A stretch of DNA of 64,000 nt from positions 1 through 64,000 of the forward strand of contig NZ_QTVN01000021.1 in NCBI RefSeq assembly GCF_003460605.1. The letters run 5' to 3'. The DNA comes from Ruminococcus sp. AF31-8BH. Its GTDB lineage: Bacteria > Bacillota > Clostridia > Lachnospirales > Lachnospiraceae. The notes below the pieces were generated by a model. The model was not told the origin of the DNA and searched no databases. It worked only from the letters and a program-made list of their open reading frames with translations. The position numbers were made by a program, and so were the translations under genes. How positions within the stretch are numbered: position 1 is the first letter of the stretch; each line of letters starts with the position of its first letter. Positions 28,001-37,236 of the stretch are shown piece after piece.

Positions 28001-28078
28001 ATTTTTCATATGCCGCGTTGCCGTCAGTCGCCGTAGCCAACGCTACGCCGCCATCCTCCGCCTTGCATATGAAAAAAT
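28001..28078. repeat. second palindromic element, about 78 bp
   Basis: ATTTTTCATATGC (28001-28013) is mirrored by GCATATGAAAAAAT (28065-28078), and the centre holds CGTAGC-CAA-CGCTACG. The core (GCCGTAGCC...CTACG) resembles the core of the 164-bp repeat 40 bases away, so the two may be related families. Only one copy is in the window. Confidence 0.6.
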
Positions 28079-28102
28079 AAGGAAAAATTGCAGAAAAACA
28101 CC

Positions 28103-28131
28103 TTGACAGAGATATGCAGACAGGATATAAT
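28103..28131 (+). promoter_or_regulatory. promoter of the str operon (rpsL-rpsG-fusA)
   Basis: TTGACA (28103-28108), a 17-base spacer and TATAAT (28126-28131) give a consensus sigma-A promoter 112 bases upstream of rpsL. Confidence 0.88.
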
Positions 28132-28198
28132 CAAAAAGCGTGCGAAATAAGGCATTTTTTTCCGCGCTTACTAAGATAATAGCAACCGCAAGGAAACC

Positions 28199-28216
28199 CC
28201 ATAGAAGAATCTATGG
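28199..28216 (+). other. hairpin in the rpsL leader
   Basis: CCATAGA and TCTATGG pair around AGAA, ending 13 bases before GGGAGG. It may be part of an S12-type leader or simply structure the 5' UTR; I see no full match to a named leader. Confidence 0.45.
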
Positions 28217-28242
28217 AGAAATAAATCGGGAGGTGAAATGGA

Positions 28243-28662
28243 ATGCCAACATTCAACCAGTTAGTAAGAAAAGGACGCCAGACAGCTGTTAAGAAATCTA
28301 CAGCTCCGGCTCTGCAGAGAACTTATAACTCTTTAAGAAAGAAAGCAGTTGAGCAGTCTGCACCACAGAAACGTGGCGTTTGCACAGCTGTTAAAACAGC
28401 TACTCCTAAGAAGCCTAACTCAGCTCTTAGAAAGATCGCCAGAGTTCGTCTTTCCAACGGAATCGAAGTAACAAGCTACATCCCAGGAGAAGGTCACAAC
28501 CTTCAGGAGCATAGCGTTGTTCTGATCCGTGGAGGAAGGGTTAAGGACTTACCTGGTACAAGATACCACATCATCAGAGGTACTCTTGATACTGCAGGTG
28601 TTGCTAACAGAAAACAGGCCCGTTCTAAATACGGCGCTAAGAGACCGAAAGTTAAGAAATAA
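28243..28662 (+). CDS. rpsL: 30S ribosomal protein S12
   Basis: This 139-residue protein starts [13 protein letters not shown] and carries [11 protein letters not shown], the loop near the decoding centre where streptomycin resistance changes occur; the Lys residues are wild type. The C-terminus is basic. Of two nearby ATGs, 28243 fits the conserved start. It is the first gene of the str operon. Confidence 0.98.
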   Translation: MPTFNQLVRKGRQTAVKKSTAPALQRTYNSLRKKAVEQSAPQKRGVCTAVKTATPKKPNSALRKIARVRLSNGIEVTSYIPGEGHNLQEHSVVLIRGGRVKDLPGTRYHIIRGTLDTAGVANRKQARSKYGAKRPKVKK

Positions 28663-28739
28663 TCCATCCGTATTACTGCGGAGACTATAGAGATTTGTAC
28701 GGTATTCCATATACCCTGTCGGTTGCGGGTTAAATATAG

Positions 28740-29291
<552 letters not shown>

Positions 29292-29308
29292 TCAAGGAGG
29301 AAAATCCA

Positions 29309-31432
29309 TTGGCTGGAAAAGAAGGTAGAGAATACCCGCTCGAGAGAACCAGAAACATTGGTATTATGGCTCATATCGACGCTGGTAAGACAACTCTTAC
29401 AGAACGAATTCTGTACTATACAGGTGTCAACTACAAGATTGGTGATACACATGAAGGTACTGCTACCATGGACTGGATGGAGCAGGAGCAGGAGCGTGGT
29501 ATCACAATCACATCCGCTGCTACAACATGTCACTGGACCCTGGAAGAGAACTGCAAACCAAAAGCAGGCGCTCTTGAGCATCGTATCAACATCATTGATA
29601 CCCCAGGCCACGTAGACTTTACTGTTGAGGTTGAGCGTTCCCTTCGTGTACTGGATGGCGCTGTCGGCGTATTCTGTGCAAAGGGTGGTGTTGAGCCACA
29701 GTCTGAGAACGTTTGGCGTCAGGCTGATACCTACAATGTACCTCGTATGGCATTCATCAACAAGATGGACATCCTTGGTGCAAACTTCTACGGTGCAGTA
29801 GAGCAGATCAAGACTCGTCTTGGTAAAAACGCAATCTGCCTGCAGCTCCCAATCGGAAAAGAAGATGACTTCAAGGGAATCATCGACTTATTCGAAATGA
29901 AAGCTTACATCTACAATGACGAGAAGGGCGATGATATCACTATCACCGATATCCCGGAAGACATGAAAGAGGATGCTGAGCTTTATCATACAGAACTGAT
30001 CGAGAAGATCTGTGAGCTGGACGACGATCTCATGATGGAATATCTTGAGGGAGAAGAGCCAAGCACAGACAGACTGAAAGCAGCCCTGAGAAAAGGTACA
30101 TGCGAGTGTACAGCTGTTCCGGTATGCTGCGGTTCTGCATATAGAAACAAAGGTGTTCAGAAGCTTCTGGACGCTATCCTGGAGTACATGCCTGCTCCAA
30201 CAGATATCCCGCCAATCGATGGTGTTGACATGGATGGAAACCCGACCGTGAGACATTCTTCTGATGAAGAGCCGTTCTCCGCTTTGGCATTCAAGATCAT
30301 GACAGACCCATTCGTTGGAAAACTTGCATATTTCCGTGTATATTCAGGAACAATGAATTCCGGATCATATGTATATAACTCTACAAAGGGCAAAAAAGAG
30401 CGTGTTGGCCGTATCCTTCAGATGCATGCTAACAAGCGTATGGAACTGGATAAGGTTTACTCCGGTGATATCGCTGCCGCTATCGGATTCAAATTCACCA
30501 CAACTGGTGATACAATCTGTGATGAGCAGCATCCGGTAATCCTTGAGTCCATGGAGTTCCCGGAACCAGTTATCGAGCTGGCTATCGAGCCTAAGACAAA
30601 AGCAGGACAGGGCAAACTGGGTGAGGCTCTTGCAAAACTTGCAGAAGAGGACCCGACCTTCCGTGCACATACAGATCAGGAAACAGGACAGACCATTATC
30701 GCTGGTATGGGTGAGCTTCACCTTGAGATCATCGTTGACCGTCTTCTTCGTGAGTTCCACGTAGAGGCTAACGTTGGTGCTCCTCAGGTAGCTTACAAAG
30801 AGACCATCACCAAACCTGTTGATGTAGACAGCAAGTATGCAAAACAGTCTGGTGGTCGTGGACAGTATGGTCACTGTAAAGTTAAATTCGAGCCTATGGA
30901 TGCCAACGGCGAAGAACTGTACAAGTTCGAGTCTACTGTTGTCGGCGGTGCTATTCCGAAGGAATATATCCCGGCTGTAGGAGAAGGTATCGAAGAGGCT
31001 ATGAAGGCTGGTATCCTTGGAGGATATCCGGTTGTTGGTGTACATGCAAATGTATACGATGGATCTTATCATGAAGTCGATTCTTCTGAGATGGCATTCC
31101 ACATTGCAGGTTCTCTTGCATTCAAGGATGCTATGCAGAAGGCTGCTCCAATCCTTCTTGAGCCTATCATGAAGGTTGAGGTTACCACACCAGAGGATTA
31201 CATGGGTGATGTTATCGGTGATATCAACTCCCGTCGTGGTCGTATCGAAGGTATGGATGATATCGGCGGCGGTAAGATGATCCGTGGATTTGTTCCGCTT
31301 TCCGAGATGTTCGGATATGCAACAGATCTTCGTTCCAGAACTCAGGGACGTGGTAACTACTCCATGTTCTTTGAGAAATACGAGCCAGTTCCGAAGAGTG
31401 TTCAGGAGAAAGTTCTGGCAAAGAAAGACTGA
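29309..31432 (+). CDS. fusA: elongation factor G
   Basis: This 707-residue translocase GTPase has P-loop [17 protein letters not shown] and NKMD in domain I and the conserved GRGQYGHC in domain IV. It moves the tRNA-mRNA complex after peptide bond formation. The start codon is TTG at 29309, seven bases after AAGGAGG. It is the last gene of the str transcript before tuf's own promoter. Confidence 0.99.
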   Translation: MAGKEGREYPLERTRNIGIMAHIDAGKTTLTERILYYTGVNYKIGDTHEGTATMDWMEQEQERGITITSAATTCHWTLEENCKPKAGALEHRINIIDTPGHVDFTVEVERSLRVLDGAVGVFCAKGGVEPQSENVWRQADTYNVPRMAFINKMDILGANFYGAVEQIKTRLGKNAICLQLPIGKEDDFKGIIDLFEMKAYIYNDEKGDDITITDIPEDMKEDAELYHTELIEKICELDDDLMMEYLEGEEPSTDRLKAALRKGTCECTAVPVCCGSAYRNKGVQKLLDAILEYMPAPTDIPPIDGVDMDGNPTVRHSSDEEPFSALAFKIMTDPFVGKLAYFRVYSGTMNSGSYVYNSTKGKKERVGRILQMHANKRMELDKVYSGDIAAAIGFKFTTTGDTICDEQHPVILESMEFPEPVIELAIEPKTKAGQGKLGEALAKLAEEDPTFRAHTDQETGQTIIAGMGELHLEIIVDRLLREFHVEANVGAPQVAYKETITKPVDVDSKYAKQSGGRGQYGHCKVKFEPMDANGEELYKFESTVVGGAIPKEYIPAVGEGIEEAMKAGILGGYPVVGVHANVYDGSYHEVDSSEMAFHIAGSLAFKDAMQKAAPILLEPIMKVEVTTPEDYMGDVIGDINSRRGRIEGMDDIGGGKMIRGFVPLSEMFGYATDLRSRTQGRGNYSMFFEKYEPVPKSVQEKVLAKKD

Positions 31433-31478
31433 TTTGGTTTTAAGCTGAATTAGGGTTTCGCATAAAATAATAAAAAGC

Positions 31479-31507
31479 TTGCAAATATCCTTGATTTGCA
31501 ATATAAT
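31479..31507 (+). promoter_or_regulatory. tuf promoter
   Basis: TTGCAA (31479-31484), a 17-base spacer and TATAAT (31502-31507). CCTTGAT and ATCAAGG form a 7-bp inverted repeat over the -10 (31490-31513). It lets tuf be expressed independently of fusA. Confidence 0.8.
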
Positions 31508-31587
31508 CAAGGATAGCAAGTTTAAAACCGATATGGCGCTCTATTTTAATAGAGAATGAGCCAACTAATCAAGGAGGACATTTTAAA

Positions 31588-32781
31588 ATGGCAAAGGCTA
31601 AGTTTGAGAGAACAAAACCACATTGTAACATTGGTACCATCGGACACGTTGACCATGGTAAAACTACTTTAACAGCTGCTATCACAAAAGTACTTTCTGA
31701 GAGAGTTGCTGGTAACGTAGCTACAGATTTCGCTAACATCGATAAAGCTCCAGAGGAAAGAGAGCGTGGTATCACAATTTCTACAGCACACGTTGAGTAT
31801 GAGACAGAGCATAGACACTATGCACACGTTGACTGCCCAGGCCATGCTGACTACGTTAAGAACATGATTACTGGTGCAGCTCAGATGGATGGTGCTATCC
31901 TTGTTGTTGCTGCTACAGATGGTGTTATGGCTCAGACAAAAGAGCACATCCTTCTTTCCCGTCAGGTAGGTGTTCCTTACATCGTTGTATTCATGAACAA
32001 ATGTGATATGGTTGACGATGACGAGCTCCTTGAGCTGGTTGAGATGGAGATTCGTGAGCTTCTTTCCGAGTATGACTTCCCAGGAGATGACATCCCGGTT
32101 ATCAGAGGTTCCGCTCTTAAAGCTCTTGAAGACCCGAGCAGCGAGTGGGGCGACAAGATCATGGAGCTTATGGATGCAGTTGATAGCTACATTCCGGACC
32201 CACAGCGTGACACAGATAAACCATTCGTTATGCCTGTAGAGGATGTATTCTCTATCACAGGACGTGGAACAGTTGCTACTGGTAGAGTAGAGGCTGGTGT
32301 TCTTCACGTATCTGACGAAGTTGAGATCGTTGGTATCAAAGAAGAGACTCGTAAAGTTGTTGTAACTGGTATCGAGATGTTCCGTAAACTTCTTGATGAG
32401 GCTCAGGCTGGTGATAACATCGGAGCACTTCTTCGTGGTGTTCAGAGAAACGAGATCGAGCGTGGACAGGTTCTTGCTAAACCAGGAACAATCACATGCC
32501 ATACAAAATTCACAGCTCAGGTTTACGTTCTGACTAAAGACGAGGGTGGCCGTCATACACCATTCTTCAACAACTATCGTCCACAGTTCTACTTCAGAAC
32601 AACAGACGTAACAGGTGTTATCAACCTTCCAGAAGGAACAGAGATGTGCATGCCTGGAGATAACATCGAGATGACAATCGAACTGATCCACCCAATCGCT
32701 ATGAGCCAGGGTCTTACTTTCGCTATCCGTGAAGGTGGACGTACTGTAGGATCAGGACGTGTTGCTACAATCATCGAGTAA
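31588..32781 (+). CDS. tuf: elongation factor Tu
   Basis: This full-length 397-residue EF-Tu has [16 protein letters not shown] and NKCD guanine-nucleotide motifs. It delivers aminoacyl-tRNA to the ribosome. Its last 14 or so codons form the left attachment site of an integrated element, and the final five bases before the stop plus the downstream terminator were supplied by the element. The protein ends ATIIE here, while the displaced host end at 41987-41998 encodes ATVIE. The gene is therefore intact but chimeric. Confidence 0.99.
   Translation: MAKAKFERTKPHCNIGTIGHVDHGKTTLTAAITKVLSERVAGNVATDFANIDKAPEERERGITISTAHVEYETEHRHYAHVDCPGHADYVKNMITGAAQMDGAILVVAATDGVMAQTKEHILLSRQVGVPYIVVFMNKCDMVDDDELLELVEMEIRELLSEYDFPGDDIPVIRGSALKALEDPSSEWGDKIMELMDAVDSYIPDPQRDTDKPFVMPVEDVFSITGRGTVATGRVEAGVLHVSDEVEIVGIKEETRKVVVTGIEMFRKLLDEAQAGDNIGALLRGVQRNEIERGQVLAKPGTITCHTKFTAQVYVLTKDEGGRHTPFFNNYRPQFYFRTTDVTGVINLPEGTEMCMPGDNIEMTIELIHPIAMSQGLTFAIREGGRTVGSGRVATIIE
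32728..32769 (+). other. attL core within tuf
   Basis: These 42 bases, starting CGTGAAGGTGGACGTACTGT, recur at 41946-41987 with one difference (A versus T at position 21). They encode [14 protein letters not shown] of EF-Tu. Confidence 0.88.
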
Positions 32782-32837
32782 TACAATCTGAAAATAGATT
32801 TGTTATCGCAAGATAACTTGTGTCCAAACGTAAGATA

Positions 32838-32867
32838 CCCCAGAAACCTTGTGTTTCTGGGGTTTTT
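32838..32867 (+). terminator. current tuf terminator (element side)
   Basis: CCCCAGAAAC pairs with GTTTCTGGGG around CTTGT and is followed by five T's. A diverged copy with the same preceding TGTCCAAACGTAAGATA block lies at 42066-42095. Confidence 0.9.
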
Positions 32868-32976
32868 CTGTACTCTAAGAAAAGAATTGTTTGTAAAATT
32901 ATCAGATTAGAAACAGTGAAACGTTTATCAGAAAGATGAAATACGGATAAATTTAAAATTGAAAAATCAGTCTAGC

Positions 32977-32995
32977 GGTGCCAAAACGGTGCCAA
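32977..32995 (+). repeat. left arm-type repeat of the element
   Basis: GGTGCCAAAACGGTGCCAA contains two GGTGCC words and occurs again, same orientation, at 41826-41844. Placement inside both ends fits integrase arm-binding sites. Confidence 0.7.
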
Positions 32996-33039
32996 AAAGA
33001 AACTCCTGCGAATATTTGCTATTCACAGGAGTAATTTTT

Positions 33040-33522
33040 TTACCAGCCTTTGATCTGTTTGATCTGTTCAGCACGTTCCGGATCACGATGATATTGCAGT
33101 TTCAGACGGATCGTTTCCACAACTTCCTGTCTGGCTTCATCATCAAGCTGATAGAACGATGTGAGCAGATTATCTACATCAGGCATACTGTTCTTACCGA
33201 AAAGATACATCAACGGGTACATAGAATTTTTTAAATAAGTCTTTACACGGCTTGCGTCTAATGCTCCGTTCAAACCGTCTGGAAGTGTAGGATAAATCTC
33301 TTCTTCCTTAATTGTGCCAGAAAATGGACTGGCAGAACATATCTCATTCACATCAATTTGTAATTCATTTGCAAGTCTTAAAGCAAAATCAAATCGAATA
33401 TTGGAATCTTTTTGAATAATTGAATATAAGGTTGTGGCACTGATTCCGGTTGCCTTTGCAATTTTACGGACATTTGTGCCTTTTTCATCAAGATATTTCT
33501 TTAAATTTTTACCGTCACCCAT
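33040..33522 (-). CDS. XRE-family repressor of the integrative element
   Basis: This 160-residue protein begins MGDGKNLKKYLDEKG, with a lambda-repressor-type helix-turn-helix at about 8-60 (VRKIAKATGISATTLYSI) and a C-terminal domain of unknown fold that ends ERAEQIKQIKGW. I took ATG 33522, which follows GGAGG; the much longer frame adds hydrophobic non-homologous residues. It is divergent from xis-int and probably binds the TACGAA palindromes between them, holding excision off. Confidence 0.85.
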   Translation of the reverse strand: MGDGKNLKKYLDEKGTNVRKIAKATGISATTLYSIIQKDSNIRFDFALRLANELQIDVNEICSASPFSGTIKEEEIYPTLPDGLNGALDASRVKTYLKNSMYPLMYLFGKNSMPDVDNLLTSFYQLDDEARQEVVETIRLKLQYHRDPERAEQIKQIKGW

Positions 33523-33618
33523 AGAATCCTCCTTTTTCATATATTGCAAAATTACGAAAAACATAAATCTATAGAATATCATAGCACAGACCTGGAATAA
33601 AATAAAGAGAAAATAATA

Positions 33619-33697
33619 TACGAAGTTCGTAAAAATATGTTTACGAAATATTGACAATGAAATAAATACATGATATTATCAAGTTACGAAAATCGTA
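33619..33697. promoter_or_regulatory. operator/promoter region between repressor and xis-int
   Basis: Two palindromes, TACGAAGTTCGTA (33619-33631) and TACGAAAATCGTA (33685-33697), flank a plus-strand promoter TTGACA (33651-33656), 17 bases, TATTAT (33674-33679). Half sites TTACGAA occur at 33641 and 33552. The arrangement fits a repressor blocking xis-int. Confidence 0.75.
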
Positions 33698-33754
33698 CAG
33701 ATATAGAAATACAGTAAACGTATTCTGTATCTGGAGAGGAAAGGAGGATGCAGT

Positions 33755-33949
33755 ATGGCAAGCTACAATTATATGATGAGTGCTGATGAAGTGGCACAGG
33801 AATTAAACTGCTCAAAATCTTATGCTTATAAACTGGTGAAAGCTATGAATAAGGAACTGGCTGCACAGGGATATATTACGATGGCTGGAAGAATACCAAA
33901 GGCGTTTTGGGCAAAAAAGATGTATGGCTATGAAATAGCAGGAAATTAA
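33755..33949 (+). CDS. excisionase / small helix-turn-helix protein
   Basis: This 64-residue protein has a winged-helix-like DNA-binding segment (SADEVAQELNCSKSYAYKLV, about 8-27) and ends in a basic-aromatic stretch. Size, position 11 bases before the integrase and the strong AAAGGAGG support an Xis role: directing recombination toward excision. Confidence 0.8.
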   Translation: MASYNYMMSADEVAQELNCSKSYAYKLVKAMNKELAAQGYITMAGRIPKAFWAKKMYGYEIAGN

Positions 33950-33960
33950 GGAGGATTAAT

Positions 33961-35046
33961 ATGGCTTACAGAGAAAAAGACACAAAAAAATGGACAGCCC
34001 AGTGGTTTGAGACAAATGTTATGGGTGAGAAGAAAAAACGCAGAAAGCGTGGATTTGAAACAAAGCGAGAAGCATTGGAGTTTGAACGAAGTAAAAAGTT
34101 GAGCACTGAGCGAAGTATGGATATGAAACTGAGCGATTTTATTGAGATTTATTTTTCAGACAAACAGAATGACCTAAAAGATCGAACAATCAAAAATAAA
34201 AGATATATGATGCAACAGCATATCGTTCCATACTTTGGAAATCAGATGATGAGTGAGATCAAGGCTTCACAGATTATTCAGTGGCAGAATGAAATTCAGA
34301 AAAAAGGATATTCAGATTCTTATCTGAGAATGATTCAGAATCAGTTGACCAGTCTGTTTACACATGCAGCTAAAATATATGATTTGCCAGTTAATCCATG
34401 CAAGAAAGTGAAACGAATGGGAAATTCGGATTCGAGAAGTTTGAACTTCTGGACACTGGACGAGTACAAACAGTTTATACAGACAATGGAGCCGGGAACA
34501 AGATATTATCTTATATTTGAGATGCTGTTCTGGACTGGGTGCAGGATTGGGGAGCTGCTTGCGATTACAAAAGCTGATATCAATTTTGAAAAGAATCAGC
34601 TTAGTATCAATAAGACTTATTACCGAACAGGAATGCAGGATATTATCACAGAACCAAAAACAAAACAGTCCTTTCGAACAATCGAAATTCCAGAATTTTT
34701 GAAAGAGGAAATTAAGGAATTTGTAGATGGTCACTACGGAATGCCGGATACAGAAAGATTGTTTCCAGTTGTTCAGGAAGCGGTACAGCATAAGATGAAA
34801 CGGCAGATTGAACTGGCAGGAGTAAAGAAAATCCGAGTGCATGATCTCAGACACAGTCATGTGGCTTATCTCATTGAGAAAGGTGTAGAACCGTTACTGA
34901 TCCGGGACAGATTGGGTCATAAAGATATTCGTATCACATTGAATACTTATGGACATCTTTATCCAAATCAGCAGAGGAAGATTGCAAATCTGCTGGATAA
35001 TGAAAATGCAGTTACCGGATTGGGAGAAGAAAGAGATGAATGTTGA
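33961..35046 (+). CDS. int: tyrosine recombinase (integrase)
   Basis: This 361-residue phage/ICE-type integrase has an N-terminal arm-binding domain (about 1-50, with KKKRRKRGF), a SAM-like core-binding domain (about 55-150) and the catalytic domain. The active-site residues are visible: Arg195 (GCRIGEL), His294 and Arg297 (HDLRHSH), His320 (LGHKD) and nucleophile Tyr330 (NTYGHLY). It should exchange the 42-bp tuf cores at attL and attR. It is co-transcribed with xis. Confidence 0.95.
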   Translation: MAYREKDTKKWTAQWFETNVMGEKKKRRKRGFETKREALEFERSKKLSTERSMDMKLSDFIEIYFSDKQNDLKDRTIKNKRYMMQQHIVPYFGNQMMSEIKASQIIQWQNEIQKKGYSDSYLRMIQNQLTSLFTHAAKIYDLPVNPCKKVKRMGNSDSRSLNFWTLDEYKQFIQTMEPGTRYYLIFEMLFWTGCRIGELLAITKADINFEKNQLSINKTYYRTGMQDIITEPKTKQSFRTIEIPEFLKEEIKEFVDGHYGMPDTERLFPVVQEAVQHKMKRQIELAGVKKIRVHDLRHSHVAYLIEKGVEPLLIRDRLGHKDIRITLNTYGHLYPNQQRKIANLLDNENAVTGLGEERDEC

Positions 35047-35215
35047 AAAGGCAAAAGAAAAAGCCCAGATAAATAATCTGAGCAAGTTCTCTGATAATCA
35101 GATTAACTGATATACCATCTTGGCAGATTCAGTATATCACGAATCGAGAAATACGACAATTCCCGAATATCTGTTCATCAGAGACTTGCCCGGAAGGGCA
35201 GGAGGAGATGATGGA

Positions 35216-36292
35216 ATGAATATGAATGAAAAAAACAAAATTAAGAATTGCAGAATAGAACCAAAACTGAAACTGATCAATATGGATTCAGTAGAGGTGG
35301 AACAGGTAGAATGGCTGCTTTATCCGTTTATTCCTTATGGAAAAGTGACCATTATACAGGGAGATCCAGGAGAAGGAAAGACAACAATGGTACTTCAGAT
35401 TATTGCAAAACTGACCAGAGGAGAGCCGATTCTTCCTGTTACTGATACAACAAAAGAAAAACGAAGTGATGAAGTCGGTAGTGAGAATGAAGATCTAGAT
35501 GCCAAAGATAATATTCAGGAACAGTCTTCTATGTCACCTGTAAATGTGATTTATCAGACAGCGGAAGATGGTCTAGGAGATACTATCAAACCCAGATTAC
35601 TTGCTGCAGGTGCAGATTGTTCGAGGGTGCTGGTGATTGATGACAGTGACCAGCCACTGACAATGGCAGATGCCAGATTAGAAGAAGCAATCGTGCAGAC
35701 AAAAGCCAAAATGGTTGTTCTTGATCCGATTCAGGGATTCCTGGGAGCAGAGGTAGACATGCACAGGGCAAATGAGATCAGGCCATTGATGAAGCGTGTC
35801 GCAGTGCTGGCAGAAAAATATCACTGTGCAGTCATTTTAATCGGTCATATGAACAAAAACAGTAACGGCAAATCTTCTTATCGAGGACTTGGCTCCATTG
35901 ATTTTCAGGCTGCTGCAAGAAGTGTCCTGATTGTCGGGCGAGTGAAAGATGAACCAGAAGTAAGAGTGGTATGTCATACGAAGAGTTCTCTTGCACCGGA
36001 AGGAACGTCCATTGCATTCAGACTGGATAAGAATAATGGCTTTGAATGGATTGGAGAATATGATATCAGTGCCGATGAACTTCTTAATGGAGACGGCAGA
36101 GGGCAGAAAAGTCGGAAAGCAAAAGAATTTCTCCTTGAAATACTGGCAAATGGAGGAATGACTCAAAAGAAAATTGCAGAAGAAGCCGAAACCAGAGGAA
36201 TAAAAAGTAAAACGTTATGGAATGCCAAACGGGAACTTGAAATTGATTCTGTAAAACGTGGAAAGCAATGGTATTGGATGCTGCCAGAATAA
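35216..36292 (+). CDS. RepA-like AAA/RecA-fold ATPase
   Basis: This 358-residue ATPase has Walker A GDPGEGKTT (about 49-57) and Walker B MVVLDPIQGFLG (about 166-177) in a RecA/DnaB-like fold, with a C-terminal helix-turn-helix-like tail (MTQKKIAEEAETRGIKSKTL). Similar proteins (RepA-type helicases) occur in Clostridia mobile elements and support replication of the excised circle. I took ATG 35216, nine bases after GGAGGAG; the frame from 35120 starts with TTG and is unlikely. Confidence 0.85.
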   Translation: MNMNEKNKIKNCRIEPKLKLINMDSVEVEQVEWLLYPFIPYGKVTIIQGDPGEGKTTMVLQIIAKLTRGEPILPVTDTTKEKRSDEVGSENEDLDAKDNIQEQSSMSPVNVIYQTAEDGLGDTIKPRLLAAGADCSRVLVIDDSDQPLTMADARLEEAIVQTKAKMVVLDPIQGFLGAEVDMHRANEIRPLMKRVAVLAEKYHCAVILIGHMNKNSNGKSSYRGLGSIDFQAAARSVLIVGRVKDEPEVRVVCHTKSSLAPEGTSIAFRLDKNNGFEWIGEYDISADELLNGDGRGQKSRKAKEFLLEILANGGMTQKKIAEEAETRGIKSKTLWNAKRELEIDSVKRGKQWYWMLPE

Positions 36293-36359
36293 AAATGGAA
36301 GATGGCAAGATTACCATTTCTTAAGAAGAGGGAATCTTGCCACCTTGAAAGGAGAACAG

Positions 36360-36599
36360 ATGCAAAATAAAAATGTACAGATTCCATACGAGTTATTTTT
36401 TCAACTCCTGCAATATTTTTTGATGGATAACTACGATGGCGAAGAAATAATCCGGTTGGGATTGGAGAAAAAACTGGATGCAATGGTGAATCGTGAAGTG
36501 TATAGCAAATCCAAAACAGCACCAACGGAAGAAGAAAGGGAAAAGTTCCGGCAGGAATATCTGGACAGACGGGGAATACCGGAGAACTTTCGATGGTAA
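36360..36599 (+). CDS. small conserved mobile-element protein
   Basis: This 79-residue protein starts MQNKNVQIPYELFFQLLQYF and ends RRGIPENFRW. It is charged in the middle, with TAPTEEEREKFRQEYLD. Close relatives are frequent in conjugative and mobilizable elements of Lachnospiraceae, with no known function. ATG 36360 follows AAAGGAG; a longer frame begins at 36258 inside the ATPase gene. Confidence 0.8.
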   Translation: MQNKNVQIPYELFFQLLQYFLMDNYDGEEIIRLGLEKKLDAMVNREVYSKSKTAPTEEEREKFRQEYLDRRGIPENFRW

Positions 36600-36716
36600 A
36601 GGTTCTTTCTGACTACTTTATTACAGGAGCGTGTCACGCACCTGTAGATAGCAGACAAGTAGAAAGCTGGTAAGATGTAGCCGGGAGTTTGTTGGTGGAG
36701 AAGAGAATTTTCAAAA

Positions 36717-36740
36717 GGGAGCCCTGATTCAGGGCGTCCC
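36717..36740. other. palindrome in the 174-base gap of the element
   Basis: GGGAGCCCTGA and TCAGGGCGTCCC form a stem with one bulged base. The whole gap 36600-36773 looks like a conserved intergenic block of such elements and might hold a small RNA or a transfer-related site. No coding frame is credible. Confidence 0.5.
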
Positions 36741-36773
36741 TGCGGAAACGCTAAATGAAAGGAGAATGGCATA

Positions 36774-37001
36774 ATGCGAGAAGGAAGATTAGGATATAAC
36801 AGTTATAACAAAAGATATGGATTATTATCATCAGATCTATGGATTGATACAGGATTTCACTGTGGAGAATGCCTGGAAGTGTTGCTTGATGATGAATGGG
36901 TTCAGACTAGAATGGAAATGAATCCTGCAAGAGAATGGTATCTTGTAGGAACACCGTATTGTGGTGATCTGGAATATATCCGGGCAAGGATACCGGGATA
37001 A
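36774..37001 (+). CDS. DUF5348-like small protein
   Basis: This 75-residue protein has conserved GLHCGE-like (GFHCGECLEVLLDDEWVQTRME) and WYLVGTPYC segments typical of DUF5348, a family carried by Clostridia mobile elements (assignment from memory). Function unknown. It follows GAAAGGAG. Confidence 0.78.
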   Translation: MREGRLGYNSYNKRYGLLSSDLWIDTGFHCGECLEVLLDDEWVQTRMEMNPAREWYLVGTPYCGDLEYIRARIPG

Positions 37002-37236
37002 TTCAGCCATACAAGTAACGCAGGAGTGAACCGACCAACGGGAGGAATAGCCCCCGGCAGGGCGCAAGGGTACTTTTGATGGACGGTACGGCTGTCGAAA
37101 GTGCTTTTGCGTTACTTTTGACAAAAGTAACAAAACCGCCGTATCCGGCGAAAGTTTCTTAATATCGCTATTACTGGCGTGAATAAAAATTATGTGCCAT
37201 ATCTAGCACTTGATTAGAAAAGAGGTGAGAAACATT
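37002..37236 (+). other. candidate oriT region upstream of the relaxase
   Basis: This 235-base non-coding stretch precedes the relaxase gene, where MobV origins of transfer usually lie. It holds a perfect hairpin, GTTACTTTT-GAC-AAAAGTAAC (37111-37131), and a shorter inverted pair GTGC/GCAC (37194-37209). No nick site can be assigned by sequence alone. Confidence 0.5.

Noticed and set aside
32959..33234. 91-codon plus-strand ORF at the left end of the element
   Set aside because: It lies over the arm repeat and antisense to the repressor; no Shine-Dalgarno and no family resemblance.
35120..35215. N-terminal extension of the RepA-like ATPase
   Set aside because: It would need a TTG start without a ribosome-binding site, whereas ATG 35216 follows GGAGGAG at a normal distance.
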